64,000 bases of DNA from JAHCHG01 sp041394845 (lineage in GTDB: Bacteria > Acidobacteriota > Blastocatellia > Pyrinomonadales > Pyrinomonadaceae), in contig JAWKHL010000008.1 in the NCBI GenBank assembly GCA_041394845.1, forward strand, positions 62,001 to 126,000, read 5' to 3'. The position numbers and the translations under genes are program-made. Positions 19,001-27,549 of this stretch are shown here, piece by piece. Numbering within the stretch: position 1 is the stretch's first letter; every line of letters begins with the position of its first letter. The notes under the pieces were generated by a model. The model had not been told where the DNA came from, ran no database searches, and was given only the letters and a program-made list of their open reading frames with translations.

Positions 19001-19392
19001 TCGGTTTGAACCAGAGCCTCGCTGGCGGCCGTCACCTCGACCGTGCCGGAAACACCGGCCAGTTGCAGTTTCAGATCGACCGTGGTGGTTTGATTGAGCG
19101 CGACCTTGATCTCCTGAGTCGCCGGTTCGAAACCGGTCGCATTCGAGGTCAATGTGTAAACGCCGACCGGAATGTTGGGGAAATTGTAAGACCCCGATGC
19201 GGTCGATTGGGTGGAGAACTCCGCCCCGTTGTTCTGATTTTTAAGAACGACGCCCGCATTCGGAACGACCGCGCCGTTGGGATCGACGATCGTTCCGGTT
19301 ACGGCCCCGCCCGTTACCTGAGCCAAAATTGTTGCGCTGAAACACAACAGACAGAGGCTTATCGCGACAATGATAAATAATTTTTTAAGCAT
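16051..19392 (-). CDS. TonB-dependent receptor, CarboxypepD/Oar type
   Basis: 1113 residues from the ATG at 19392, chosen because AAAGGAGGC stands 9-18 bases upstream and a signal peptide follows (MLKKLFIIVAISLCLLC, cut near LAQ). Residues about 25-110 are a carboxypeptidase-regulatory-like beta sandwich (GTIVDPNGAVVPNAGVVLKN). A plug domain follows with RGNSFTVDGVDNND. The rest is a long outer-membrane barrel ending in Phe (FRAKFFF), the usual assembly signal. This type is greatly expanded in Acidobacteria, and the substrate is likely an oligosaccharide or peptide. No TonB or ExbBD gene is adjacent. Confidence 0.95.
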   Translation of the reverse strand: MLKKLFIIVAISLCLLCFSATILAQVTGGAVTGTIVDPNGAVVPNAGVVLKNQNNGAEFSTQSTASGSYNFPNIPVGVYTLTSNATGFEPATQEIKVALNQTTTVDLKLQLAGVSGTVEVTAASEALVQTDSSQLGKSFETEQVRELPIFGNQNQLAVLAPNVVERSAGVLGAGGSVGGTRPRGNSFTVDGVDNNDAAVTGPVNSVIQDAIQEFSLLTNNYNAEFGNGAGGLFNTITKSGTNRFSGSGFYYGQSEKFNALSTQTESLIESGALSENPRFRDHRYGFTVGGPIVKNKLFFFTAFERQNDSSAGSAYSFAAPTGAGLDQIANLPGASSHVVNILRQYSIQAPNQEFLQPVLAPGVNCAATPGDPNCISFGTASVISPTGFDNNLFHLNFDYNPNNRDQVRFRYSYQKNGAEQPGGNAFGTIPEFNNLVDFKSQLFSANWIRTIGASMVNDLRLSYRDTQTNYPLKNAEFNDFPNIFDVETGIDIGPGGSLPQGHPVDNLYQLYESLTYIRGNHSFKAGGEYRKYIGRSLFLPRSRGDYLYSSFDELISDSVPSFSALRGVGTPEFVGNQSAIYFFGQDDWKIRPNLTLNLGLRYEYSTLARDEKLQELNSIADVPGVIEFHRPKTDKNDFAPRIGVAYSPNGKGYIGRLLFGEEGQSSIRANFGVSYYTIFQNLSTLSLPPQAQGELNPDVANIDPTQPFLQNGGLPGILPPVTTTAQARSLTQARIPDRKTPISYSWTISYQRELSPSTAIEFRYLGTKGRNLPVQFRLNAGVVPSDLGLPTFFTQPSAQQLGNLPTTLGDIQAQRRSFLGQYGFESFVVEFSPVGESRYDSGSASLTRRLSNNLALTAAYTFSKTMDNSTNELNSSAVNPRRPQDPFDIDNEWGLSPLDVPHRFALSAIYEIPYFKNDPNKFVRSLLGGWQIAAIFQAQSGQPITPLSGLDSNLNGDSAGDRTILNISGVEGTGSGVRAVNANGQTVGLGDPTTVAYVVLNPNAQYVQAGPGAIATAGRNTLRSNGFSRTDMNFLKNFRFGDRYNFQIGAEFFDIFNQRPKIIGTFNPTALALDIGGLQTNTSLVNVASSNFNNYEIGDHYGRSVTFRAKFFF

Positions 19393-19756
19393 AAAAATAT
19401 GCCTCCTTTGAATATAAGTTTCGGTTTGAGAAAATTCGCCAAACCTGAGGATTTCCCTCAAACAAAAAACTTGGCAAAAGACATGCCCCGGAAAATAAAA
19501 AGTTATTTTTTCTGGATAAGCGGTTGAAAAATGTACACTTGAAGAAACCAGGGGGAATTCCGCAAAAGGAGTTTTTATTGAAAAGATAATATTTAATAAG
19601 ATTTGCTGAGGATTCGGTACCATCCGAAGGGTTCCGGCTTCGACGGTTGAAATCTGAAATCGCCTAAAGCATTTATGGGAAAAAAACCGAGGGATTTTGC
19701 GTTATAATGAGAAGCAATTATCTTCTGCGTCCGACTTTATTTGACTTTAGATCAAT
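19393..19756. promoter_or_regulatory. Divergent promoter region, 364 bp
   Basis: It holds the Shine-Dalgarno site of the leftward receptor (AAAGGAGGC at about 19402-19411, minus strand). A TATAAT at 19703-19708 is a good -10 for the rightward GMC operon, but the matching -35 is poor. No ORF is visible. Confidence 0.5.
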
Positions 19757-20317
19757 ATGAATCGAAGAGATGTTTTGAAAAGCCTTGGCGTTATCGCTTT
19801 ATCGGCCGGTCTTCCGGGAGTGATGAACGAGTTCATCGTCTCCTGTCGGGCGACCGAAAAGCCGAAGCCTCAGTTTTTTTCGCCCAAAGAATTCGCTCTG
19901 CTGGAAACGGTCGTCGATATTATCTTGCCGCGAACCAAAACGCCCGGCGGGCTGGACACGCAAACGCCCGTTTTCATCGACCGGGTGGTCAAAGATTGTA
20001 TGAGCCGGGAAGATCAGGAGCGGATCCGCAAGGGGTTGCGGGGGCTTTTGGAGCAAAACGGCAGACCTTTTTCCAAACTCGGACGAAAAGAAAAAGCGGA
20101 GATCATCAGATCCGTCGATGAAAAGGCCTTTAAGGACGACGCCGAAAGCGTCTGGCTGAGGATCGTCAAAAAGCTGGCTTTGATCGGGCATTTCACATCC
20201 CGCGAAGGGATGACCAAGGCTTTGAATTACGTCAAGATCCCGGGCCATTACGAGGCCTGCATTCCCTATAAAAAAGGCGATAAGGCGATGGCCAAAACCT
20301 TTTTGATGTATTGGTAA
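19757..20317 (+). CDS. Gluconate 2-dehydrogenase subunit 3-like protein
   Basis: 186 residues. The N-terminus MNRRDVLKSLGVIALSAGLPG is a Tat-like or secretion signal. The body matches the subunit 3 family, with FFSPKEFALLETVVDIILPRTKTPG followed by a helical region. Subunit 3 proteins escort or stabilise membrane-bound FAD dehydrogenases. The stop is two bases before the ATG of the GMC oxidoreductase, so the two are co-translated. Together they resemble sugar 3- or 2-dehydrogenase modules of the periplasm; no cytochrome subunit is found next to them. Confidence 0.9.
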   Translation: MNRRDVLKSLGVIALSAGLPGVMNEFIVSCRATEKPKPQFFSPKEFALLETVVDIILPRTKTPGGLDTQTPVFIDRVVKDCMSREDQERIRKGLRGLLEQNGRPFSKLGRKEKAEIIRSVDEKAFKDDAESVWLRIVKKLALIGHFTSREGMTKALNYVKIPGHYEACIPYKKGDKAMAKTFLMYW

Positions 20318-20319
20318 AA

Positions 20320-22020
20320 ATGAACGTCAATATCAGAGCGAAAAATCAGAACACCTACGATGCCATCGTGGTCGGTTCGGGAATGTCGGGCGGCTGGGCG
20401 GCAAAAGAACTTTGCGAAAAGGGCTTGAAAACGCTTCTGCTCGAAAGAGGCCGGGACGTCCGGCACATCAAGGATTATCCGACCGCCGCCAAAGACCCGT
20501 GGGAATTTCCCCACCGCAACCTGCTGACGCGGGAGGATCTGGAAACCTATCCGATCCAAAGCAAGGTTTATCACTTCGGCGAAGACAACAAGCATTTTTT
20601 CGTCAGGGACACCGAGCATGTTTACGAACAAGTCAAACCGTTTCAATGGAACCGGGGCTATCAGGTCGGCGGCCGTTCGCTTTTGTGGTCGCGGCACACC
20701 TTCCGCTGGAGCGATCTGGATTTTGAGGCCAATTTGAAAGAGGGAATCGGGATCGATTGGCCGATCCGTTACAAGGACATCGCGCCCTGGTACGATCACG
20801 TCGAGCGGTTTATCGGCGTCAGCGGAAAAAACGAGGGACTGCCGCATCTGCCGGACGGGGAGTTCATGCCTCCGTTCGAGATGAACTGCGTCGAGAAGCA
20901 TCTGAAGAAAAGCATCGAATCGACATTTAAGGACCGCTACCTGATAGAAAGCCGGACCGCCGTTTTGACGCGGCCGCACAACGGCCGGGGAAAATGCATG
21001 TCGCGGAACCTGTGCCACCGGGGTTGTCCTTTCGGGGCTTATTTCAGCAGTAATTCCTCGACCCTCCCGGCGGCTTATAAAACGGGAAATCTGACCTTAA
21101 GACCGCATTCCATCGTCCACAGCCTTATTTGGGACGATGAAAAAGACAAGGCCGTCGGCGTCAGCGTCATCGATGCCGAAACGATGAAAACCCACGATTA
21201 TTTCGCCAAAGTGATCTTCCTGAACGCTTCGGCTCTGGCCACGACGCAGATCTTGATGCAGTCGAAATCCGAGAGGTTTCCCGACGGATTTGCCAACGAC
21301 AGCGGCGTGCTTGGCCATTATCTGATGGATCATTATTCGGCGGCCGGGGGCGCGGCCGGTTACGAAGGGTTTCGGGACAAATATTACAGCGGCCAGCGTC
21401 CGACCTCGGTTTACATCCCGCGTTTTCAAAACCTTAAGGAGCGGGACCGGGATTACAAACGCGGGTTCGCCTACGAGGTTTACGTTACCCGGGACGATTG
21501 GGGCCGGGGCTACGGCGGCCCCGGAGTCGGTGCGGATTGGAAGGACTCTCTTTCGGAACCCGGCAACTGGTCGGTTTACATGGAGGCCTACGGCGAATGT
21601 CTGCCGGATCGTAAAAACCGCGTTTATCTGCACCAGACCAAAAAGGACAAATGGGGTTTGCCTCTGCTTTGCGTCGAAATGGAATACGGCGAAAACGAAA
21701 AGGCGATGCGCAAGGATATGATCGCCTCGGCCGTTGAAATGCTGAAAAGTTCCGATCCGGCGTGGGTCGCCGAAGTTGACAACCCGCCCGTTCCGGGAAG
21801 CGTGATCCACGAAATGGGAACCGCCCGGATGGGCAACGATCCGAAAACCTCGGTTCTCAATAAATTCAATCAATGTCACGACGCGCCGAACGTCTTTGTT
21901 ACGGATGGCGCCTGCATGGCATCAACGGCCGCTCAAAATCCGTCGCTGACCTACATGGCGCTGACGGCCCGGGCCTGCGATCATGCCGTCCGCCAGTTGA
22001 AAAGCGGTGAACTTGGATAA
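20320..22020 (+). CDS. GMC-family FAD oxidoreductase (sugar dehydrogenase type)
   Basis: 566 residues from the ATG at 20320. The FAD-binding Rossmann motif is VVGSGMSGGWAAKEL near residues 18-32. The middle has a cysteine-rich CMSRNLCHRGCPFG stretch. The C-terminal half shows GSVIHEMGTARMG and then AAQNPSLTYMALTARA, the segment that places the catalytic His/Asn pair. There is no own signal peptide, so it probably travels with the Tat-like subunit 3 just upstream. Such pairs oxidise glucosides or gluconate to keto forms. A CCACAGAGG palindrome follows its stop. Confidence 0.92.
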   Translation: MNVNIRAKNQNTYDAIVVGSGMSGGWAAKELCEKGLKTLLLERGRDVRHIKDYPTAAKDPWEFPHRNLLTREDLETYPIQSKVYHFGEDNKHFFVRDTEHVYEQVKPFQWNRGYQVGGRSLLWSRHTFRWSDLDFEANLKEGIGIDWPIRYKDIAPWYDHVERFIGVSGKNEGLPHLPDGEFMPPFEMNCVEKHLKKSIESTFKDRYLIESRTAVLTRPHNGRGKCMSRNLCHRGCPFGAYFSSNSSTLPAAYKTGNLTLRPHSIVHSLIWDDEKDKAVGVSVIDAETMKTHDYFAKVIFLNASALATTQILMQSKSERFPDGFANDSGVLGHYLMDHYSAAGGAAGYEGFRDKYYSGQRPTSVYIPRFQNLKERDRDYKRGFAYEVYVTRDDWGRGYGGPGVGADWKDSLSEPGNWSVYMEAYGECLPDRKNRVYLHQTKKDKWGLPLLCVEMEYGENEKAMRKDMIASAVEMLKSSDPAWVAEVDNPPVPGSVIHEMGTARMGNDPKTSVLNKFNQCHDAPNVFVTDGACMASTAAQNPSLTYMALTARACDHAVRQLKSGELG

Positions 22021-22058
22021 TCCGTAAAAACCTCTGAAAATTAAGGATCTGAAGAACA

Positions 22059-22136
22059 GCCACAGGGGACACAGAGTTCACCGAGGGGGTTTTCCGCCGG
22101 AGCGCTTTTCCTCCTTTTCTCCGTGTCCTCTGTGGC
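22059..22136. repeat. CCACAGAGG palindromic repeat
   Basis: Left arm GCCACAGGGGACACAGAG plus TTCACCGAG, right arm CTCCGTGTCCTCTGTGGC. The outer 18 bases of the two arms are nearly complementary. It fills the gap between the convergent GMC gene and the leftward membrane protein, and so may terminate transcription from both sides. Confidence 0.85.
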
Positions 22137-22150
22137 AAATAAACCTGTTT

Positions 22151-23161
22151 TCAAAGCATTTTCACCAGAAAAGGGAACTCGGCCAGAACGTGCGCCATGG
22201 CGAAGGCGAAATAAAGATCGCGGGCAAAGGTGTAATCGATCGAAAAGGCCGCCCACAGCGTCAGGACGAGCAGAAAACTGACGATCAATCCCGATAAAAC
22301 GAATTTGGGAAAGCCCTTCCGGTTTGAAAAAAGCGGGATCTCCTTAATCTTCCACGGAATCGCCCGAAAATCGACGAGCGGGATCAGAAAGATCCAGACG
22401 ACGTAATGGATGGTTTCCAGAAAGACGTGAGCCGCGACCAGAAAATGCGAGGAGATGCCTGGCAGGATCTCGCTTCCGGCGTGCTGTGTGATCCGCCAGA
22501 AAAGATTGGTTTCGGTCGAAAGGTTCGGGGCATCGGCAAAAGCGAAATACAAACCGGCGACGAGGAACGGGATCGAGACCAGAACCGTCCGGTAAGCCTT
22601 CAGCCATTCGGGCTGCGTCCGCCGCATCTGCCTTTCCAAAAACCACATGGCGATCAGCGGATGGAGATAGACCAGCGAAAGGCTCCAGTAATTGGGGGCC
22701 AGCCAGGCCAGAGCGCAGATCAGGAAACCGACCGGAAAAGCCCACGACCAGTCGGCCTTCGGTTTTTGCCGTCCGCGGAGATAGAACAAAAGGGCGATCC
22801 ACAAAATGAACGAGGTGTTCCAGAGCGAAACGATGAGCTGAAAACTGGTCAGGCTCCAGAGCCAGTTTCCGGCGCCGAAGTAGATCAGCAGGTAGGCCGA
22901 GGTTAAAACTGCGACCCCGCCGATCCCGGTTGCGTAGAAGGTTTTCGAGCGACCCCAGCGGACCGGCATCCGCGCCAGAAAATAGCGGAATTCCATAAAA
23001 TTATGGACCCCGGCAAAAAGAAATATCGAGATGATCGAAAGTTGGAGGGGAAAACTTCCGATCACAATGGCCGCTCCGGCGGCAAACACGAGGAACCCCG
23101 CGCCGAATAAATGCGCCGTCGTAAATTTTGGAGCCGGTTCGATGCTCTGGATTTCCTGCAT
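22151..23161 (-). CDS. Polytopic membrane protein with conserved-looking histidines
   Basis: 336 residues with about nine hydrophobic segments. Histidines sit at membrane edges: HNFMEFRYFLARMP (about 53), HPLIAMWFLERQM in the middle, SSHFLVAAHVFLETIHY and MAHVLAEFPF at the end. That pattern is reminiscent of membrane metal enzymes such as Brp/Blh carotene oxygenases, but I cannot align it confidently. The start is ATG at 23161. It is 50 bp downstream of the next leftward gene and probably co-transcribed. Confidence 0.7.
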   Translation of the reverse strand: MQEIQSIEPAPKFTTAHLFGAGFLVFAAGAAIVIGSFPLQLSIISIFLFAGVHNFMEFRYFLARMPVRWGRSKTFYATGIGGVAVLTSAYLLIYFGAGNWLWSLTSFQLIVSLWNTSFILWIALLFYLRGRQKPKADWSWAFPVGFLICALAWLAPNYWSLSLVYLHPLIAMWFLERQMRRTQPEWLKAYRTVLVSIPFLVAGLYFAFADAPNLSTETNLFWRITQHAGSEILPGISSHFLVAAHVFLETIHYVVWIFLIPLVDFRAIPWKIKEIPLFSNRKGFPKFVLSGLIVSFLLVLTLWAAFSIDYTFARDLYFAFAMAHVLAEFPFLVKML

Positions 23162-23211
23162 AGAATTTGTTTAACTGTTTCGGAAAAAAAAGGCTTGATT
23201 TCCAATTACAA

Positions 23212-23772
23212 CTACTCCTGCATCAAATTCGATTTCTTCTCTATCGGCACTTTCAGTTTGATCACATCCGAACTGCCTTCATCGACGATCTCGATCTTGA
23301 TCGATCCGTAAGCCGATCTTTCGGCTTGCATTCCCTGACTGAAGATATTGCTGGTGATCCGGGTGTAAAGCGGCGGACGGGCGTTGGCCAGGGCCACCGA
23401 GACAGAAATTCCGACCATCGCCATTACGGTCGCGCCGGCGACCATTTGCGAGGATCTGCCGATTTTTTTCGAGCGGGCCAGCCAGACGCCGCCGAAGATC
23501 AGAGCCAGAGACAAAAACAAACCGCTGATCATCGTCTGGGTTCTTCCGGTCAAATAGCTCTGTTTGACCGTTGCCCCTTCGGCCCCGCCGGCTTCGAGCA
23601 GATGCTCAAGCATTTGCCGGGACATGACGATCTTGGGTTCCTTGGCATCATCAACCAGATAAATGGCCATCCGAGCCTCGGCCTCGACCGGTTTTTTCGG
23701 CGGAGGGACATCGGCCAGAGCGTTCAGCGATAACAGGGCAAACAGGATCAACAAGCCGCAGGTCTTTTTCAT
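23212..23772 (-). CDS. Exported protein with two membrane segments, unknown
   Basis: 186 residues. It has a signal peptide (MKKTCGLLILFALLSLNALA), then a proline-rich start VPPPKKP, then two hydrophobic segments (about 82-100 and 110-130), and a C-terminal beta region. No family recognised. Probably in one unit with the downstream membrane protein. Confidence 0.65.
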   Translation of the reverse strand: MKKTCGLLILFALLSLNALADVPPPKKPVEAEARMAIYLVDDAKEPKIVMSRQMLEHLLEAGGAEGATVKQSYLTGRTQTMISGLFLSLALIFGGVWLARSKKIGRSSQMVAGATVMAMVGISVSVALANARPPLYTRITSNIFSQGMQAERSAYGSIKIEIVDEGSSDVIKLKVPIEKKSNLMQE

Positions 23773-23945
23773 GATTTTTTTCTCCTCTTTCGGAAATTTT
23801 GGTGCATTTTAACACTTTTATCCGAGGTTTGAACGAAAAAAGCTTTTCGGTTTTGCCGAGTCTTTTCGCGGCCGGGCATCTCCGGTTTATAATTTTCTTA
23901 AAAATTGCGCTACAATCTTTGCAGATAATCAGGAGAAAAATTGAC

Positions 23946-25271
23946 ATGCGAAAACAACTTAAAGAATTTATGGAGAAGATCGGCAAGGATTCGATCGCCA
24001 TCATTCCGGCCGCGCACGAACAAACGCGCAGTTACGATACCGAGTTCAAATTTCATCAGGACCCGGATTTCAATTATCTGACCGGTTTTCCCGAACCCGA
24101 CGCCATCGCCGTCATTGATCCGGCGGCCAAAAAGAACAAATACACCCTTTTCGTTCGTCCGCGCGACCCCCTGATGGAAACCTGGTACGGACGCCGCGCC
24201 GGGACCGAGGGCGCCCAAAAGAAATACAACGCGGAAAAAGCCCTGCCGGTCGAAAAATTCGAAAAGGAATTGGGCAAAATGCTCGACGGGCACGAGAAAC
24301 TCTATTACCGTTTCGGTGTCGACAAAAAACTGGACAAGATGATCCTCAAATATCTTTCCGCCCAGCATTTCGGGCGGCTCAAGACGGCTTATCCGCCGCA
24401 CACCATCATCGACCCGACGATCATTATCGGCGAGATGCGCCTGCACAAGACCGACGAGGAGATCAAATTGATGCAGCGCTCGGCCGAGATCGCCGCCGAG
24501 GCGCATATTCTGGCGATGAAGTCGGTCAAACCGGGAATGAACGAATATCAGGTCGAATCGCTGATGGAGGCCTATATGCGCGATCAGGGCGCTTCGGGCG
24601 TCGCCTATAATTCGATCATCGGCGGCGGCGATAACGCGACCATTCTCCATTACGTCGAAAACAACGCCCCGCTCAAGGACGGCGACCTTCTGTTGATCGA
24701 CGCCGGAGCCGAATATGAGGGCTACGCTTCGGACATCACCCGGACTTTCCCGATCAACGGCAAATTCACCAAGGCCCAGCGCGAGGTTTACGACGTCGTT
24801 CTGGAAACCCAACTGGCCTGCATCGAAGCCACCAAAACCGGCACCACGGTCAAAGGGCGTCAGGATCTCTCGATCGAACTTTTGACCGAAGGGATGAAAA
24901 AACTCGGTCTCTTAAAGGGCAAGACAAAGGATCTGATCAAAACCAAGAAGTACGAGAAATACTATATGCACGGCGTCGGCCATTATCTGGGAATGGACGT
25001 TCACGACGCCGGCCGGTATTTTACCGATCAGAGGGCCAAAAATTCGCGTCCCTTCGAACCGGGAATGGTCTTGACGGTCGAACCCGGAATCTACGTTCCG
25101 GCCGACGACAAAAGCGCACCGGCCAAATACCGGGGCATCGGCATCCGGATCGAGGACGACGTCCTTGTAACCGAAGAAGGCAACGTCAATCTGACCTCGA
25201 AAGTGACCAAAGACCCGGACGAGATCGAGCAACTGATGAGCAAAGGCAAGGCGAAGAGCGCGAAGAAGTAA
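23946..25271 (+). CDS. pepP: Xaa-Pro aminopeptidase (M24B, aminopeptidase P)
   Basis: 441 residues from the ATG at 23946. The N-terminal creatinase-like domain (1-165) has DFNYLTGFPEPDA, and the C-terminal pita-bread domain has all five metal ligands. These are Asp near 251 (IDAGAEYEGYASD, first Asp), Asp near 262 (second Asp), His in MHGVGHYLG near 344, Glu in TVEPGIYV and Glu in IRIEDDV. It removes an N-terminal residue from peptides with proline in second position. An earlier in-frame start exists at 23799 but leads through non-coding-like sequence. A perfect hairpin terminator follows. Confidence 0.94.
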   Translation: MRKQLKEFMEKIGKDSIAIIPAAHEQTRSYDTEFKFHQDPDFNYLTGFPEPDAIAVIDPAAKKNKYTLFVRPRDPLMETWYGRRAGTEGAQKKYNAEKALPVEKFEKELGKMLDGHEKLYYRFGVDKKLDKMILKYLSAQHFGRLKTAYPPHTIIDPTIIIGEMRLHKTDEEIKLMQRSAEIAAEAHILAMKSVKPGMNEYQVESLMEAYMRDQGASGVAYNSIIGGGDNATILHYVENNAPLKDGDLLLIDAGAEYEGYASDITRTFPINGKFTKAQREVYDVVLETQLACIEATKTGTTVKGRQDLSIELLTEGMKKLGLLKGKTKDLIKTKKYEKYYMHGVGHYLGMDVHDAGRYFTDQRAKNSRPFEPGMVLTVEPGIYVPADDKSAPAKYRGIGIRIEDDVLVTEEGNVNLTSKVTKDPDEIEQLMSKGKAKSAKK

Positions 25272-25295
25272 ATTTTCTTTGATAAGAAAAAAAGG

Positions 25296-25338
25296 AAAAA
25301 CGCTCCGGTTTCATTGATTTGAAACCGGAGCGTTTTTT
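25296..25338 (+). terminator. Rho-independent terminator after pepP
   Basis: AAAAACGCTCCGGTTTC pairs perfectly over 17 bp with its complement across an 8-base loop and ends in a run of six Ts. Confidence 0.95.
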
Positions 25339-25339
25339 C

Positions 25340-25367
25340 ATATTCAGGCTGATTTCAGCCTGAATAT
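25340..25367. repeat. Second perfect hairpin behind the pepP terminator
   Basis: ATATTCAGGCTGA and TCAGCCTGAATAT pair over 13 bp with a 2-base gap, directly after the terminator. There is no T-run. It could be an operator-like palindrome for the next gene or part of a tandem terminator. Confidence 0.7.
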
Positions 25368-25513
25368 CAAGCTTTGTTGACCCGCCGCGAATTTCCCGTT
25401 CGGACTTGCATTTCCAAAAAAATGGAAAAAATTCAATAAATTTGACAAAGGTGTAATAATAGAAAAACCAGTTTAAGCAGTTTCATTCAAAAAAATAAGC
25501 GAGGAAAGGTCAA

Positions 25514-26167
25514 ATGTCTGTGCGGATTATTTGCTTGGTGTTCTCGTTGCTTGTCCTGGTTTTAACCGGCTTTGCCCAAAGCCGGGCGATCGTGACGAGC
25601 CAGACGGCCAATTTGCGGGCCAAGCCGGACAGCAACGGTGAGGTTTTGACGACCTTCGAACAAGGGGCCGAACTTGAGATCGATTCGTCCCGCCGCAAGA
25701 ACGGCTTCTTTTACGCCGCTTCCCGGAAGATAAAGGGTTGGGTGTCGGGAGAAAAGATCGACATCAAGATCAAGGAGCCGGGCCGGAATACGGTCTGGCT
25801 GTTCATCGGCCGAACGCAGAGAATCAACGATTTCAGCGTTTCCTACTTTCTCAATGTCACGCAACTGATCCGCAACGGGAATCGGATAAAGTTCTGGACC
25901 AAGGCCGAACCCGACAACAAAAAACCGTATCTGGCCAGATTTATGAATTTCAAGACCGAGAAGGATTCGGCCGATTTTCAGTACAATGCCGATCTTTGGG
26001 AGGGCGATTGCGGAACCAAGAAGATCCGTTCGGTGCGGAGTTTGTTGTTCTGGCGCGGCGGTACGGTCAACCGGTTCGTTCTTTCGAACAAAAAGGCCAA
26101 AACGGTTTCCGGTTCGGTCGGCCAGACGGTTTTGGGGGAAGCCTGCAAAATGGGCAAAAAGGTCTGA
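25514..26167 (+). CDS. Secreted SH3b-domain protein with adhesin-E-like tail
   Basis: 217 residues with a signal peptide (MSVRIICLVFSLLVLVLTG). Residues about 25-90 form a bacterial SH3 domain (ANLRAKPDSNGEVLTTFEQG, KGWVSGEKI). The C-terminal 120 residues resemble the surface-adhesin-E-like fold: WLFIG, SYFLNVTQLIRNGNRIKFW and two cysteines. It probably sits in the periplasm and contacts peptidoglycan. GAGGAAAGG before the ATG is the ribosome binding site. Confidence 0.78.
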   Translation: MSVRIICLVFSLLVLVLTGFAQSRAIVTSQTANLRAKPDSNGEVLTTFEQGAELEIDSSRRKNGFFYAASRKIKGWVSGEKIDIKIKEPGRNTVWLFIGRTQRINDFSVSYFLNVTQLIRNGNRIKFWTKAEPDNKKPYLARFMNFKTEKDSADFQYNADLWEGDCGTKKIRSVRSLLFWRGGTVNRFVLSNKKAKTVSGSVGQTVLGEACKMGKKV

Positions 26168-26257
26168 AAAGAAGATCGGAAAAAAGGGGAATTGCCGGGT
26201 GGATTCAAATCACCGGCGGATTTGGAGCGTCTTGTCTTTTTCTCAAATCCGATAAAA

Positions 26258-26291
26258 AGAAACGGCGGGAGAAATTTCTCCCGCCGTTTCT
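26258..26291. terminator. Perfect palindrome between convergent genes
   Basis: AGAAACGGCGGGAGAAA is directly followed by its exact complement. It lies between the stops of the SH3b gene and the leftward small secreted protein and can terminate both. T-rich sequence follows on the plus strand. Confidence 0.85.
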
Positions 26292-26309
26292 TCGTTTGTT
26301 TTTCCGTGT

Positions 26310-26720
26310 TTAGCGGACACGGACGCTTTTGACAAGCTTGCTTTGAGTTCTGCCGTTGGGCAGATGTTTGATCTGGTAGGTTTCCTGATAAAAGTACCGG
26401 CCTTTTTTCACCCGTTTGGTTTCATAGGAAGTCCAAACACCGTGATGGCGGTCGTTTTCGATCTTGACCCGGTTGATCAGTTTGGAGGTCGTCCGGCCGT
26501 TGCGGAAAACCGTTATCTGATAGGTCTCGCGATATTGGTCGCCCCTCAACCAGACGGTTTTGGTTTCATTATAGGTGCGAACCACCCGGTTTGAATTGCC
26601 GCGGTTGCGCTCATTTTGCGGAAACTGGCGACCGTGGGAATTGTTGGTTTGAGCGTTGGCGACGGTTCCGAGAGCGACGAAGGCCGTCAGTGCGAAAGCT
26701 AAAGTCATTATTTTTTTCAT
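26310..26720 (-). CDS. Small basic secreted protein with two internal repeats
   Basis: 136 residues with a signal peptide cut near ANAQ. Two copies of a unit of about 35 residues follow: YRETYQITVFRNGRTTSKLI and FYQETYQIKHLPNGRTQSKL. The same unit occurs once in the next leftward gene. The product is strongly basic, has no cysteine after the signal, and belongs to no family I recognise. It may bind envelope polyanions, which is a guess. Confidence 0.72.
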   Translation of the reverse strand: MKKIMTLAFALTAFVALGTVANAQTNNSHGRQFPQNERNRGNSNRVVRTYNETKTVWLRGDQYRETYQITVFRNGRTTSKLINRVKIENDRHHGVWTSYETKRVKKGRYFYQETYQIKHLPNGRTQSKLVKSVRVR

Positions 26721-27010
26721 ATCTATTTCTCCTGAATAATTTCTTCGGACAAAAAACGGTGTTACCGAAATTTGTCTGTGCCATTAGACGGAGGGCCGAA
26801 TGGCGCAGGTTGGCATCAAAAACGCCCGTCGTGTAAAGAATTGTCAGAGTAAATGTCGTGATTTCAGCTGTTTACAAAGATACGTAAAGAAACTCCGGGA
26901 AAGTGAAAAGCTTTTGAATTGATTTGTCAAAATCGGATCGGTTGGTTTTTATTGATTTGAGAGGGAACGGCGAGAGGAGAGAGTCTTTTCTCGCTTCGGT
27001 TAAGGTTTGA

Positions 27011-27343
27011 TTAATTGTAGCGTCCGTAACGGCCGTTTCTGACCCTTACCCGACTGACCAGTGAAACCTGTCTCCGACCGTTGGGCCAGATCCGGATGCG
27101 GTAGGTCTCCCGGTAGTACCGGCGGCCCCGGCGGACCAGACGGGTTTGATAAAAGGTGCGAACGCGGCGATTCGAGCGCCGGTAATTGTCATCGCGCCGG
27201 TCGCCCCGGCGGTCGCGCCGGTCGCGTCGTTGTTGGAGAGTTTGGCCGTTTAAGGCGACGGAAGAGTTGTCGGCGGCTTGCGCGGGCAGAACGGTAAAGA
27301 CCGTTGAAGCCAGCACAAAACCGATGGTTAGTAGTTTTTTCAT
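27011..27343 (-). CDS. Small Arg-rich secreted protein, paralogue of its neighbour
   Basis: 110 residues with a signal peptide cut after PAQAA. An arginine/aspartate-rich stretch (QQRRDRRDRRGDRRDD) follows, then the unit YYRETYRIRIWPNGRRQVSL that also occurs twice in the gene at 26310. The two genes run in the same direction with about 290 bp between them and probably arose by duplication. Function unknown. Confidence 0.7.
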   Translation of the reverse strand: MKKLLTIGFVLASTVFTVLPAQAADNSSVALNGQTLQQRRDRRDRRGDRRDDNYRRSNRRVRTFYQTRLVRRGRRYYRETYRIRIWPNGRRQVSLVSRVRVRNGRYGRYN

Positions 27344-27549
27344 AACTCTAAAACTCCTTACTAATAAAATTTACGGGTTTCCTCCAAACCTTTAGGAAGA
27401 GTCAACCCGTGTAAACTTGGAGGCCGTTCGAAGGCTTCGAGTTGGAAAAAAAACAATCTGCGGAAAAAGGCGCCGGTTTAGCCTTTTATAAACGGCGGAG
27501 GGCTGATGAATAAGTAAATCAGTTGTGTTAATCTGTTTTAAGCCTTTTT

